Positions 54,066 through 63,452 are shown, counted from the first letter of the stretch. The stretch: 64,000 bases of DNA from Candidatus Bealeia paramacronuclearis (GCF_035607555.1 NZ_JAVHWZ010000002.1:558001-622000); one strand, 5' to 3'. Numbers and translations are program-made. Notes: a model not told the origin generated them from the letters alone.

Positions 54066-55994
54066 ATGAATAAAAATGTCGCTTTATGGATCATTATTGG
54101 CTTGTTCTTGATTGCAATATTCAATCTTTTTCAGACGCCCGCAACGTCGACACAGCATGTGACGTTGGATTATAGTGACTTTTTAAATGATGCTAAAACG
54201 GGGCAACTCAGCGAAGTCACTCTTGGAAAAGATCGCGCCATTGGAAAATTATCGGATGGATCAATCTTTACAAGTTATATCCCCTCACAGGATACGACAC
54301 TTGCAGAACGCCTCAATCAAATGGGCGTGAAGGTCAAAGGACCTGTTCCAGAAGAAGAAATGCCTGCTTTTTTCCAAGCTTTAATTGGATGGCTTCCCAT
54401 GATTCTGCTTGTGGGTGTTTGGGTTTTCTTCATGCGTCAAATGCAATCCGGCGGCAACAAAGCCATGGGTTTTGGAAAATCAAAAGCCAAACTCATGAAT
54501 GAAAATTCCACCAAAGTCACATTTCAAGATGTGGCCGGTGTAGACGAAGCCAAAGAAGAACTTGAGGAAGTTGTTGAGTTTTTAAGAGATCCTCAAAAGT
54601 TCCAAAGATTGGGCGGAAAAATTCCCAGGGGCGTTTTGCTTGTAGGGCCTCCGGGTACCGGAAAAACACTTTTGGCACGCGCTATTGCGGGTGAGGCCAA
54701 TGTTCCTTTTTTCACCATCTCAGGATCTGATTTCGTCGAGATGTTTGTGGGGGTGGGCGCAAGTCGTGTGCGTGATTTATTCGAGCAAGGCAAAAAAAAT
54801 GCACCGTGCATTATTTTCATCGATGAAATCGATGCTGTGGGGCGCCATCGCGGGGCAGGTCTTGGCGGCGGAAATGATGAGCGCGAGCAAACATTAAACC
54901 AACTTTTGGTGGAAATGGATGGATTTGAAGCCAATGATGGTGTCATTTTAATTGCAGCCACCAACCGGCCCGATGTCTTAGATCCAGCCTTGCTGCGTCC
55001 CGGTCGTTTTGATCGGCAAGTAGTTGTCCCCAACCCTGATGTTGCGGGACGTGAAAAAATCTTGCGCGTGCATATGCGCAACGTGCCTTTGGCGCCCGAT
55101 GTGGAGCCTCAAATTATTGCCCGTGGAACCCCTGGTTTTTCCGGTGCGGATTTGGCGAACCTTGTGAATGAAGCCGCCCTCTTGGCCGCCCGCCGCAATA
55201 AACGCGTGGTCTCTATGTCTGAGTTTGAAGAAGCCAAAGATAAGGTCATGATGGGGGCTGAACGCCGCACATTAGCAATGAGCGATGAGGAGAAAAAACT
55301 CACCGCCTATCATGAGTCTGGACATGCGGTTGTGGCATTTCACTCAGTTGATTCTGATCCCATCCACAAAGCCACAATCATCCCCCGAGGTCGTGCCTTG
55401 GGTATGGTCATGAGACTTCCTGAAGGGGATCGCGTTTCCATGTCACGCTCTCGAATTTTTGCAGATTTGGCTGTGGCCATGGGCGGACGAATCGCTGAAG
55501 AGCTCATTTTTGGATATAATAAAGTCACAACAGGCGCATCTTCCGATATCAAAATGGCAACGGGCATGGCACGACGAATGGTCACTGAATGGGGCATGAG
55601 CGATAAATTGGGCCCTGTCCAATATGGTGAAAACAACCAGGAAGTTTTCTTGGGCCACTCGGTGACACAAAACAAAAGCATTTCTGAATCTACCTCTCAA
55701 ATTATTGATCAAGAGGTCAAGCGCATTGTTGAGGACTCTTACGCAACTGCGAAAAAGATCTTAACTGATCATCGCGATCATCTGGAACTTTTGGCGGAAA
55801 CGTTACTTGAATTTGAAACGCTCACAGGTGACGAAATCCAAGAGCTTTTGACAACTGGTAAATTCAATCGCACAACCGTTGTGGAGCCTTCTAAAAAATC
55901 GGTGACATCTTCTTCAATTCCCACCTCTGAAAAAGAAGCGCCGAAGAAGAAAACAACGCGATCCAAACCAAAGCCCTCTCCCCAAACCAATTGA
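54066..55994 (+). CDS. ftsH: ATP-dependent zinc metalloprotease FtsH
   Basis: This 642-residue membrane-bound AAA protease forms hexamers and degrades misfolded membrane proteins, LpxC and others. Two membrane helices (about 5-22 and 105-125) flank a periplasmic domain. Walker A is GPPGTGKT, Walker [15 protein letters not shown], the pore motif is [11 protein letters not shown] and the zinc site HESGHA. The C-terminal tail is Lys/Thr/Ser-rich. A BI-1 family protein, a potential FtsH modulator, is also encoded in the window. Confidence 0.97.
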   Translation: MNKNVALWIIIGLFLIAIFNLFQTPATSTQHVTLDYSDFLNDAKTGQLSEVTLGKDRAIGKLSDGSIFTSYIPSQDTTLAERLNQMGVKVKGPVPEEEMPAFFQALIGWLPMILLVGVWVFFMRQMQSGGNKAMGFGKSKAKLMNENSTKVTFQDVAGVDEAKEELEEVVEFLRDPQKFQRLGGKIPRGVLLVGPPGTGKTLLARAIAGEANVPFFTISGSDFVEMFVGVGASRVRDLFEQGKKNAPCIIFIDEIDAVGRHRGAGLGGGNDEREQTLNQLLVEMDGFEANDGVILIAATNRPDVLDPALLRPGRFDRQVVVPNPDVAGREKILRVHMRNVPLAPDVEPQIIARGTPGFSGADLANLVNEAALLAARRNKRVVSMSEFEEAKDKVMMGAERRTLAMSDEEKKLTAYHESGHAVVAFHSVDSDPIHKATIIPRGRALGMVMRLPEGDRVSMSRSRIFADLAVAMGGRIAEELIFGYNKVTTGASSDIKMATGMARRMVTEWGMSDKLGPVQYGENNQEVFLGHSVTQNKSISESTSQIIDQEVKRIVEDSYATAKKILTDHRDHLELLAETLLEFETLTGDEIQELLTTGKFNRTTVVEPSKKSVTSSSIPTSEKEAPKKKTTRSKPKPSPQTN

Positions 55995-56012
55995 TGTTAA
56001 GAGTAGAAAATT

Positions 56013-57350
56013 ATGACGCGTAAATATTTTGGAACTGATGGTATTCGAGGTCGTGCAAATGCTGAGCCTTTCACGCCTGAGACACTCACAAGAATTGCGC
56101 AAGCCATTGGTCTTCAGTTTTTAAAAGACAATGGTCACCACCGTGTTGTCATTGGCAAAGATACGCGCGTTTCCGGATATATGATAGAATCTGCATTAAC
56201 CGCAGGATTTACCTCGATTGGCATCGAAGTCCTTTCCGTAGGGGTTTTGCCAACGCCTGCCATTGCGATGCTAACACGTACTTTGCGGGCAGATTTAGGT
56301 GTTATGATTTCAGCCTCTCACAACCCTTATTATGACAATGGAATTAAGCTTTTCACCGCCGAAGGCATAAAACTCTCTGACGACGTTGAAATGGAAATTG
56401 AGGAACGTATCTCAACGCATATGCCTTTGGCAGCTCCTTCAAAATTGGGGTACGTTCAACGTATTCCGGATGCTGGTGGTCGCTATATTGAATTTGTGAA
56501 AAATAGTATTGCCCGAAATATTCGTCTTGAGGGATTTCATATTGTGCTCGATTGTGCACAAGGGGCAGCGTATAAAGTGGCCCCCACAGTCCTCCATGAG
56601 TTGGGAGCTCATGTAATTCGAATGGGGTGCGAGCCAGATGGCATCAATATTAATGAAGGCTGCGGCGCCACGCACACAGCCAAACTCTCTCAAAAGGTGA
56701 TGGAAACAGGTGCGGATCTTGGGATTGCCTTTGATGGGGACGCGGATCGCGTGGCTTTTTGTGACGAGCATGGCCACGAGATTAATGGCGATCAAATCAT
56801 GGCATTGATTGGAAAGCGTTGGCATCAAGAAGGTCGTCTTAAAAGCAATTCTGTTGTGGCCACTGTCATGTCGAATTTAGGCCTTGAAAAATATCTCGAA
56901 GGAGAAGGTTTAAAGCTTGTACGCACACCTGTGGGTGACCGTTATGTTGCCGAAAAAATGCGCAAAGAAGGCTATAATGTGGGTGGCGAGCAATCGGGTC
57001 ATATTATTCTCAGTGATTATTCTTCGGCAGGTGATGGACTTCTAACAGCTCTTCAAATTCTTTCTGTTTTTGCAACTGAACAAAAGCCCGCAAGCCAGCT
57101 TTTCCGTGTTTTTGAACCTTACCCTCAAGTGCTTAAAAATGTAAAATTGGATACGGCCATCATCACACGTCCAGAAGCGGAATCTTTAATCCAGAATTTA
57201 CAAAAGAAATTAGGAAATGACGGACGTGTTCTTGTACGACCTTCAGGAACGGAACCTCTTGTGCGTATTATGATTGAAGGGCCTGATCAGGTGACGATTA
57301 CGGAAGATGCTGAAATTTTGGCCTCCGCTTTTCTCAAGATGGCGTCATAA
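56013..57350 (+). CDS. glmM: Phosphoglucosamine mutase
   Basis: This 445-residue enzyme converts glucosamine-6-phosphate to glucosamine-1-phosphate, the entry point to UDP-GlcNAc for peptidoglycan and LPS. The active phosphoserine is in ISASHNPYYDNGIK, the metal loop is DGDADR, and the phosphate-binding RPSGTEPLVRIM closes the protein. It lies 18 bases after ftsH in the common ftsH-glmM order. Confidence 0.97.
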   Translation: MTRKYFGTDGIRGRANAEPFTPETLTRIAQAIGLQFLKDNGHHRVVIGKDTRVSGYMIESALTAGFTSIGIEVLSVGVLPTPAIAMLTRTLRADLGVMISASHNPYYDNGIKLFTAEGIKLSDDVEMEIEERISTHMPLAAPSKLGYVQRIPDAGGRYIEFVKNSIARNIRLEGFHIVLDCAQGAAYKVAPTVLHELGAHVIRMGCEPDGININEGCGATHTAKLSQKVMETGADLGIAFDGDADRVAFCDEHGHEINGDQIMALIGKRWHQEGRLKSNSVVATVMSNLGLEKYLEGEGLKLVRTPVGDRYVAEKMRKEGYNVGGEQSGHIILSDYSSAGDGLLTALQILSVFATEQKPASQLFRVFEPYPQVLKNVKLDTAIITRPEAESLIQNLQKKLGNDGRVLVRPSGTEPLVRIMIEGPDQVTITEDAEILASAFLKMAS

Positions 57351-57370
57351 AAAACGCCTTTTTGAAAAAA

Positions 57371-57386
57371 TTAATGCATTCTTAAT
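57371..57386 (+). promoter_or_regulatory. CtrA-like site upstream of flgB
   Basis: TTAATGCATTCTTAAT fits TTAA-N7-TTAA, the core of the CtrA consensus, 57 bases before the flgB ATG. CtrA activates early flagellar operons in many alphaproteobacteria. About three such matches are expected by chance in 64 kb of this composition, so position is the main support. Confidence 0.4.
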
Positions 57387-57443
57387 ATTTTTCTGCGTTA
57401 AATCATGATAAAATAAAAGAAAAAGAATAGGGAGGCAGGAGTT

Positions 57444-57830
57444 ATGCCAGATGGACCTAACATTTTCTCAATGCTTTACCAAAAAATGAACTGGGTGAAC
57501 CACCAATTCACAACGGTTTCTGAAAATATTGAAAACGCAAATGTCCCGGGTTGGGACCAAAGAGTTCTTCAACCCTTATCCTTTCAAAAGACGATGGACG
57601 CCCATTCTTCAAATCCAATGATCACTCATGAAAATCATCTTCAAGGGCACAAAGAGTCTCAAAGCTATAAAATTGCAAAAGATAAAATGAGGAGCTCCAC
57701 TCTTTCGGGAAATTCCGTGGTGATTGAGGAAGAACTTCAAAAACTCAATGAGGCATCCATTAAACATGCAGAAATGACTAAGCTTTATAAAAAGTTAACA
57801 GAAATTTTGAAACTTCCCTTGAGGCCTTAG
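57444..57830 (+). CDS. flgB: Flagellar basal-body rod protein FlgB
   Basis: This 128-residue proximal rod subunit is exported by the flagellar type III system. The N-terminal phrase NHQFTTVSENIENANVPGWDQR is the conserved rod-protein motif, and the C-terminal helix IKHAEMTKLYKKLTEILKLPL completes it. It is the first gene of flgB-flgC-fliE, preceded by GGGAGG. Confidence 0.93.
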   Translation: MPDGPNIFSMLYQKMNWVNHQFTTVSENIENANVPGWDQRVLQPLSFQKTMDAHSSNPMITHENHLQGHKESQSYKIAKDKMRSSTLSGNSVVIEEELQKLNEASIKHAEMTKLYKKLTEILKLPLRP

Positions 57831-57840
57831 GAGAAAACGA

Positions 57841-58272
57841 ATGTCCAACCCCGTTTCTGGCCCTTTAAATCGTGCACTTCATGGCCTGTCTTATGGCATG
57901 TCCAATGATCAAAGGCGTATGGAAATTGCTACAGAAAATTTTATTAATGCGAATACAACCGCGTCTCAACCGGGAGGCGATCCTTATCGCAGAAAAATCA
58001 CAAGTTATACAGCCCAGTTTGATCCCAATGCGGGAAAAAAAGTTTATCATCTTAAGGAACAACGCGACTCCTCTGAATTTTTAACGGAATACGATCCAAC
58101 CCACCCGGCCGCAGACACCAACGGCATGGTAAAAAAACCTAATATTAATCCCATGATGGAATCCGTGGATTTTCAAAAAGCAGGTGTGGATCACCAAGCC
58201 AAGGTGGAAGCTTATAAAACTATTTCACGGACGCTTCACAATACTATCGGACTTATGGATCCGAATCGTTAA
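57841..58272 (+). CDS. flgC: Flagellar basal-body rod protein FlgC
   Basis: This 143-residue proximal rod protein has an N-terminal motif MSNDQRRMEIATENFINANTT, a DPTHPAADTNGMVKKPNIN segment typical of FlgC, and a C-terminal helix HQAKVEAYKTISRTLHNTIGLM. It starts 10 bases after flgB. Confidence 0.95.
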   Translation: MSNPVSGPLNRALHGLSYGMSNDQRRMEIATENFINANTTASQPGGDPYRRKITSYTAQFDPNAGKKVYHLKEQRDSSEFLTEYDPTHPAADTNGMVKKPNINPMMESVDFQKAGVDHQAKVEAYKTISRTLHNTIGLMDPNR

Positions 58273-58286
58273 TCAGGAGATAACTT

Positions 58287-58646
58287 ATGACAAATCCACT
58301 CATTAATGCCTATAAAGTGGCGCAAAATTTAGGGGTTGGAACGCAAGGCATGGATGCCCGTGAAGGGGCTCCCGTTCCGCAAAGCTTTCAAAATATCTTT
58401 GATGGACTTTCTCATGAATCCTCTCAAAACAATTCCGTTTCAAGCGTTTCTCAAAATATGTTTACATCAACTCGTGATCTTATGCGCGATGCCGAAAATA
58501 AAGCTAAATTAAGCGCAGAAGAAAAAATTGATCCTTTAGAAGTCTCTCATGCCATGAACAATGCAAGCATAGCAGCTGAGCAGCTTACAACAACAATCTC
58601 TAAGACAATTGAAGCTTATAAATCCGTTGCCAATATGCAGTTCTGA
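58287..58646 (+). CDS. fliE: Flagellar hook-basal body protein FliE
   Basis: This 119-residue protein connects the MS ring to the proximal rod. The C-terminal phrase DPLEVSHAMNNASIAAEQLTT and the following AYKSVANMQF are the FliE signature. It is the third gene of the short rod operon. No other flagellar structural genes lie in the window. Confidence 0.92.
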   Translation: MTNPLINAYKVAQNLGVGTQGMDAREGAPVPQSFQNIFDGLSHESSQNNSVSSVSQNMFTSTRDLMRDAENKAKLSAEEKIDPLEVSHAMNNASIAAEQLTTTISKTIEAYKSVANMQF

Positions 58647-59108
58647 TTACTGAATTTCTTCTTTTGAAGAAATATCATCTTCTGAGAATTTTTTGCGAGC
58701 TAATTCAAGTTTCAATTTAAAGTCTTGTCCATAGACTAGCGCGTCAAAATATGGAAATTTTTCTATACTTTTAAGCTTCATATCAATGAGTTCAATTAAA
58801 AAGATATGATCTGATTTTTGAACACCTTCAGAATTTTTAATCACTTCTGCTAAGTTTGAAGAAAGAAAAGGTCGATAAAAATTCATAACCCCTTCCTTAT
58901 TGGCAGAAGTTAGCTCAGCTTTAATCGCACGAATAAACCCAAGAGGACTTTGCGTCCAATCAATATTTTTCAATTGGATCATTTCTTTTGAAGGCACCAC
59001 CTTCTGTTTTTTTGAGGATGTGCTGTAAATTTTTTGATTTTCTTTATTTTTTCCACAAAAAGCAGGGAAAGAAAACAAGCTTAAAACCAGAACTAGATTT
59101 AATAACAT
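58647..59108 (-). CDS. Unknown small exported protein
   Basis: I do not recognise this 153-residue protein. It has a clear signal peptide (LNLVLVLSLFSFPAFCGKN) and a Lys-rich N-terminal mature part. About 90 helical residues follow (GFIRAIKAELTSANKEGVMNF) before an acidic tail. It is convergent with fliE with no gap between stops. It lies between flagellar genes and a TipF-like gene, so a role near the flagellum is possible but not shown. Confidence 0.6.
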   Translation of the reverse strand: MLLNLVLVLSLFSFPAFCGKNKENQKIYSTSSKKQKVVPSKEMIQLKNIDWTQSPLGFIRAIKAELTSANKEGVMNFYRPFLSSNLAEVIKNSEGVQKSDHIFLIELIDMKLKSIEKFPYFDALVYGQDFKLKLELARKKFSEDDISSKEEIQ

Positions 59109-59199
59109 TTTAACATCGATAAATAATGATCATAAGAAAGTAAAATTCAAATAACATTAATTTTTGATTTTATCAATCAATTATTTTTTCTGCCCCCAC

Positions 59200-60330
59200 T
59201 CACTGATAGAGAGTGGGAAGACCGAACAAAAATCCCTGACCATAATCCACATGAATATCAAGGATCTTTTTGAGCTCATCTTCTTTTTCAATTTTTGTAG
59301 CAATAAGATCTATATTAAACTTATCAAGGTTTTTCTTAAGTGTTTTTAAAAATTCAGGACCTTGCGATTCCATTGTTTCAATCAAAAGCTTTTGATTCAC
59401 TTTCACATAAGAAAACCCTTGCTCTTGAAGCTCTTTAATATTCAAATCAAGCGTATTAGGCTGATCAAGAGAAAAGCGAGCCCCACGCTGCACCAACTTT
59501 CCATGAAGCTTATTCTCAGTACTTCTCAAAAGAGAATAAGCTTCATTTGTCAATTCAAAATAAAGTCCCTTTAAAATCGTTCTTTCTGCATCAATAAATT
59601 CAATCAAGCTTTCCATGAAAAATCGATCTGAAATGGAACGTTCAGAAATATTGACGAAGAAACCCATAGAAAATTGTTTCTTTTGAACTTTACGAATAAT
59701 CTGAATAGAACGAAAGAGAATGGCGTTATCGATTGTGGGCATAAGTCCCGCTTTTTCAGCAATATCAATGTAATGTTCAGGAGAGAGATTTACCCCACCA
59801 TCTAGGGCTTTAATCCGAGAGTAACACTCAAAAAATCGAGGTTTTCTTTGGGGCAAGCTTACAACAGGCTGCAATAAAAGCTCCACTTGATCTGATTTTA
59901 AAGCTTTCCTGAGACGTGCCAAAACCTCATCGGGATTAGATAAAAATTCAACTTTTACTTCAGGTTGAGACTTCAGACTCAAACTTCCATATTTTTGGGG
60001 CTGCAATGTTGATTGAGGAGGAGATGATTTTGGGGCCACCTCAATAATAGGCTCACTCAATTTCTCAAAAATTTGGCTTAAAATATCAAGTTCAGCTTGA
60101 GATTGAGAAAGTGTATGTTTGTCAACCGTGGTCAAAAGATGCTCGAGAATTGCGCGTTCTCCGTGAAAGGCTTTTAAAACATCTTGATGTCCTTTTTGCA
60201 AATGATCGAGTTTAAGAAGAATACTCTTCGAGTGTGTTTTTTGTTGGCGCATCAAAAGAATGAAAGCAAGAGCTATCGCCCCCATGATAAGGCCAAAAAA
60301 CACGAAGTATACATCCGGCAAAAAAGTCAT
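59200..60330 (-). CDS. TipF-like protein with degenerate EAL domain
   Basis: This 376-residue protein has an N-terminal membrane helix (about 8-28), a helical/coiled-coil linker (about 30-95) and a C-terminal EAL domain. The motif reads ECYSR (E168) instead of EALLR. N228, E259, K310, E348 and Q365 are kept, but the DDFG loop is DQPN (289-292), losing one catalytic Asp. It is therefore likely a c-di-GMP binder and not an esterase. Architecture and the nearby flgBC-fliE genes match Caulobacter TipF, which sets the flagellar pole. The name is inference. Confidence 0.7.
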   Translation of the reverse strand: MTFLPDVYFVFFGLIMGAIALAFILLMRQQKTHSKSILLKLDHLQKGHQDVLKAFHGERAILEHLLTTVDKHTLSQSQAELDILSQIFEKLSEPIIEVAPKSSPPQSTLQPQKYGSLSLKSQPEVKVEFLSNPDEVLARLRKALKSDQVELLLQPVVSLPQRKPRFFECYSRIKALDGGVNLSPEHYIDIAEKAGLMPTIDNAILFRSIQIIRKVQKKQFSMGFFVNISERSISDRFFMESLIEFIDAERTILKGLYFELTNEAYSLLRSTENKLHGKLVQRGARFSLDQPNTLDLNIKELQEQGFSYVKVNQKLLIETMESQGPEFLKTLKKNLDKFNIDLIATKIEKEDELKKILDIHVDYGQGFLFGLPTLYQ

Positions 60331-60437
60331 GTCCCTGAATGGTCCTTTTTTCTTTTCAGTCTACATGTTTTATTTGTCTTGTCCAACCCCCTCATCTTGA
60401 GTTATGAAGGACCCTTGTTCATTGAAGGTAATTTAAA

Positions 60438-60953
60438 ATGTCAGATCAAAGAGTCTCTTCAGAAAAACCAAAGGCCTCCAAACGTAGCCTTTCTCGCCTT
60501 GCTGCAATTCAAGCAATGTTTCAAATTGAACAATCGGGAGATGCTCCCTCAGCCGTGATTCGGGAATTTCTCGAGCATCGATTGGGACAAGAAATTGATG
60601 GTGATCATTACCTTCGGGCGGATACAACATTGTTCGCCAATCTCGTGCGCGGATGTTCTCAGGAGATTACAAAAATTGATGAACTCATTGCAGGATCCTT
60701 GGCCAAGGATTGGACACTAGAGCGAATTGAATCCGTGATTCGTGCGATTTTAAGACTTGGCACTTATGAGCTCAAAGACCATCTAGAAACCCCCACCCTT
60801 GTGATTATCAATGAGTATTTAGAACTCACCCGTGCATTTTACGACCATGATGAGGAAGTTTCTTTTGTGAATGGAGTTTTAGACAAGATTGCAAAGATAC
60901 TTCGCCAAGGGATGGACTTACGTGAAGGGACGTCTCCTCACAAAGAAGACTGA
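60438..60953 (+). CDS. nusB: Transcription antitermination factor NusB
   Basis: This 171-residue all-helical factor pairs with NusE (S10) in rRNA antitermination complexes. Its start region SRLAAIQAMFQIEQSG and the later ESVIRAILRLGTYEL and INEYLELTRAF with FVNGVLDKIA are characteristic. The N-terminus is longer than in E. coli and Lys/Ser-rich. Confidence 0.93.
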   Translation: MSDQRVSSEKPKASKRSLSRLAAIQAMFQIEQSGDAPSAVIREFLEHRLGQEIDGDHYLRADTTLFANLVRGCSQEITKIDELIAGSLAKDWTLERIESVIRAILRLGTYELKDHLETPTLVIINEYLELTRAFYDHDEEVSFVNGVLDKIAKILRQGMDLREGTSPHKED

Positions 60954-60988
60954 TTTTTCAAAATTTAACGAAAAAAAGCAAAAAAAAG

Positions 60989-61017
60989 TTGGACGAATCT
61001 CAGAGATGTTGTATAGA
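60989..61017 (+). promoter_or_regulatory. Strong promoter for tRNA-Thr
   Basis: A -35 TTGGAC (60989-60994) and -10 TATAGA (61012-61017) have 17-base spacing, 11 bases ahead of the tRNA 5' end. Confidence 0.7.
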
Positions 61018-61027
61018 TCTCTTCGTC

Positions 61028-61103
61028 GCCGGATTAGCTCAGTTGGTAGAGCAACTGATTTGTAATCAGTAGGTCGCGAGTTCGAATCTTGCATCCGGCA
61101 CCA
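61028..61103 (+). tRNA. tRNA-Thr (anticodon TGT)
   Basis: A 76-nt cloverleaf has acceptor GCCGGAT/ATCCGGC with encoded ACCA end. The anticodon stem CTGAT/ATCAG encloses TTTGTAA with anticodon TGT, and the T-loop is TTCGAAT. It reads ACA and probably other ACN codons. A T-run follows as a likely terminator. Confidence 0.96.
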
Positions 61104-61210
61104 TTTTTTAAAAATCCTCCCATCTTAAATCTCAAGCCAATTAGTCTACGATTGCACACAGATTCAAAAACCGTTAGAATTTTACCATCGGATAACGGGA
61201 CCTTAAATTC

Positions 61211-61885
61211 ATGCTCAGTTTTTATTTTAATGCGTTTGTGAACCTTTTTATTATTATTGATCCCATTGTGGTGATTCCTGTTTTTTTAGCCCTCACACAA
61301 AGTGAAACACCTCAACAGCGAAATCAAACGGCTCTTAAAGCTTGTATTATTTCGGCCATTGTTTTGGTTTCTTTTGGTTTTTTGGGAAAGCAATTGCTGG
61401 ACACCATGGGCATTACCGATGCTGCTTTCCGGATTGCGGGAGGCCTTCTTCTCATGTTAGCCGCTATTGAAATGGTCGTCGCCAAACACACAGGTATGAC
61501 TTCAACAACTTCTGAAGAAGACAAAGAAGCACGTTATAAAACGGACGTCTCTGTGTTTCCTTTGGCAATTCCCTTGATTGCAGGGCCTGGCGCCATGACG
61601 TTGCTTCTTCTTTTAATGCAAGAAGTTGAGCATAGTTTCATTCTTCAAACAGGTGTAATTGCAACCGCTTTGGTCGTAATTGTGATCACTTATGTGATCC
61701 TTTTGGCTGCAAAACAACTTGGGAAAGTTTTGGGGGTCACGGGAACCAATGTGATCTCCCGTGTTTTTGGAATTATTTTGGCGGCATTGGCCGCACAATT
61801 TATTCTAACTGGCGTTCGTGAGGGACTTAAACTTGACCAGCTTTTGTCGTTTGGGGCAGGTTTTGGACTACCATCCATTGGATAA
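61211..61885 (+). CDS. MarC family integral membrane protein
   Basis: This 224-residue protein has six hydrophobic helices and the MarC/UPF0056 pattern. It begins FVNLFIIIDPIVVIPVFLAL and continues with AFRIAGGLLLMLAAIEM and PLAIPLIAGPGAM. The cellular function of the family is not established, despite the historical link to multiple-antibiotic resistance. Its last 59 bases overlap the 3' end of the opposite-strand lipoprotein gene. Confidence 0.9.
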   Translation: MLSFYFNAFVNLFIIIDPIVVIPVFLALTQSETPQQRNQTALKACIISAIVLVSFGFLGKQLLDTMGITDAAFRIAGGLLLMLAAIEMVVAKHTGMTSTTSEEDKEARYKTDVSVFPLAIPLIAGPGAMTLLLLLMQEVEHSFILQTGVIATALVVIVITYVILLAAKQLGKVLGVTGTNVISRVFGIILAALAAQFILTGVREGLKLDQLLSFGAGFGLPSIG

Positions 61886-62546
61886 TTTCTAAGACCATTT
61901 GATCAACAGCCTTTTGAAATCCATCACGAATAGAAATCTGATTATTTTGCCTAATCGGGACACTTTTTGTAAAGTGATGGGAGACCAAAACTTGCCGTTT
62001 TTTCAAACTCAAGACTTTTACAAAAAGATCAATTTGGGCTACAGGCAATCCCTTTTCATAATGAACAGAAAAATCCCGCAATTGGGATTGTAAAATCAAA
62101 TTGGCCATAATACCAGAGCCTGGACCTCCGACGTTGGGAAAGAGGTTCGAGTTCTCAAAGCCTTGAATCAAAAGATTTTGCAACATTGACGGTGCTCTAT
62201 CCGTCCAAAGAGCACCTTCAATATAAGTTCGCGTTCCCTGTTCAGGAGAGACCGCAATTTCAGCCGTGTTCAAACTTGCATCAGCAGATGGGGTTTTAAT
62301 CAAAAGACCTGATTCAAAAACGTGATCCGTCTTCAATTCCGGGGAAGGAGCTGAAAGCGTATATTGCGTCTTTGGTTCAGAGGTTGGAAAAATACTGCAT
62401 CCTGAAAGAAAAAACACACTTAGGAGGAGGGAAATCCCCAGTCTCTCATACTGATAAGTTTTCTTGGCTTGCTCCGCCGTTCCAGTCAGCCTCTTTTTAT
62501 GAGTTCCTGAGATAAATTCAGGGTGACGGTTCATAATTTTTTTCAT
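61827..62546 (-). CDS. ABC-type transport auxiliary lipoprotein (PqiC/ABC_trans_aux family)
   Basis: This 239-residue outer-membrane-type lipoprotein has lipobox LSGC at about residues 47-50. The body reads TQYTLSAPSP, IKTPSADASLNTAEIAV and TYIEGALWTDRAPSMLQNLLIQGFENS, matching PF03886. It follows mlaD and probably receives or hands over lipid for that ABC system. Residues 7-34 are an unusual insertion before the signal core, translated from a palindromic repeat. ATG 62546 or 62534 may start it. The 3' end overlaps the MarC gene. Confidence 0.87.
   Translation of the reverse strand: MKKIMNRHPEFISGTHKKRLTGTAEQAKKTYQYERLGISLLLSVFFLSGCSIFPTSEPKTQYTLSAPSPELKTDHVFESGLLIKTPSADASLNTAEIAVSPEQGTRTYIEGALWTDRAPSMLQNLLIQGFENSNLFPNVGGPGSGIMANLILQSQLRDFSVHYEKGLPVAQIDLFVKVLSLKKRQVLVSHHFTKSVPIRQNNQISIRDGFQKAVDQMVLEIIQWMVVQNLPQTTKAGQV
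62445..62527 (-). repeat. Palindromic dispersed-repeat copy inside the lipoprotein gene
   Basis: On the minus strand it begins GTCACCCTGAATTTATCTCAGG and ends CAGTATGAG. It is homologous at both ends to the yejA element at 86-144 but with a different, longer middle. It is translated in frame (HPEFISGT...) just before the signal-peptide core. Confidence 0.6.
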
Positions 62547-62552
62547 GACATT

Positions 62553-63449
62553 TTACCTTTCAGGAACTACAAAGCCTTTTTGCGTGGAAGGGAGAATAAA
62601 TCCAGAAGGATTTGCCTCAAAACGCTGAATGGCTGAGGATAAACTTTCAAACGTATCTTTTGCTTCTACAATGGTTTCTTCGAGTTCATAAAGACCTTGA
62701 CCGGAAAAGGAAGAGATCCCTTCTCGGTTTTCAATAAGAACATCTTTAATGTTTTTTCCGACATCATTAATGGTTTCAGCTGTGACCCGAATTTGAGCGA
62801 GAGCCTCTTGTGTATTGTGAGTAATTCCACCCCACGAATCACGAAAATCTTTAACGGCGCCTTTCATCTCTGGGATTAGTGTTTTGAAAGATTGAGACGC
62901 TTCATTCAGATTGGCCAAAAGTTCAGAAAAGGCCTTTTGATTTTTTTCATCTACAATATTACTCAAACGATTAAGAAGCTTGTTCGCTCGATCCAAAGCC
63001 TCTGGTGCACTGGCAATGAGCTCTTGAAAATTGGAGGGTTTAAAAGGAATAATAGGGTATTTTTGGCCATGTTTCGTTTTCAAAAGTGCGCTTTCTTTTT
63101 TACCCCCTGAAATTTGAACCACAACATAACCTGTAAGCCCCTGCATTTCTAACATGGCCGAGGAATCTTCTTTGATGGGAATATTGCTTTTAATCCCCAC
63201 TGTCACACGGACTTGTTCCACGTCTTCAGGATCAATCACAATTTTTTTTACCGTTCCAATGGGAACACCATTGTAATTGACGTTACTACCCTCAAGAAGA
63301 CCTGTGACGGCACCGCGAAAATAAATATAATAATAAGACATTTTGCGATCAAGGTCCGATCCTGCAATCCACAGTGTAAAGAGAAGAATGCCAGCAAAAG
63401 CCAACATCACAAAGCTGCCGACAATAAAATAACTTGCTTTCTTTTCCAT
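62553..63449 (-). CDS. mlaD: MlaD-type MCE-domain substrate-binding protein
   Basis: This 298-residue protein has an N-terminal membrane anchor (YFIVGSFVMLAFAGILLFTLWI) and an MCE domain (GLLEGSNVNYNGVPIGTVKKIVIDPED). A long helical C-terminal part (about 150-280) could form the periplasmic stalk. It binds lipids for an Mla-like ABC complex moving phospholipids between membranes. It starts 3 bases after the mlaF stop and precedes the auxiliary lipoprotein. Confidence 0.92.
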   Translation of the reverse strand: MEKKASYFIVGSFVMLAFAGILLFTLWIAGSDLDRKMSYYYIYFRGAVTGLLEGSNVNYNGVPIGTVKKIVIDPEDVEQVRVTVGIKSNIPIKEDSSAMLEMQGLTGYVVVQISGGKKESALLKTKHGQKYPIIPFKPSNFQELIASAPEALDRANKLLNRLSNIVDEKNQKAFSELLANLNEASQSFKTLIPEMKGAVKDFRDSWGGITHNTQEALAQIRVTAETINDVGKNIKDVLIENREGISSFSGQGLYELEETIVEAKDTFESLSSAIQRFEANPSGFILPSTQKGFVVPER

Positions 63450-63452
63450 TCT

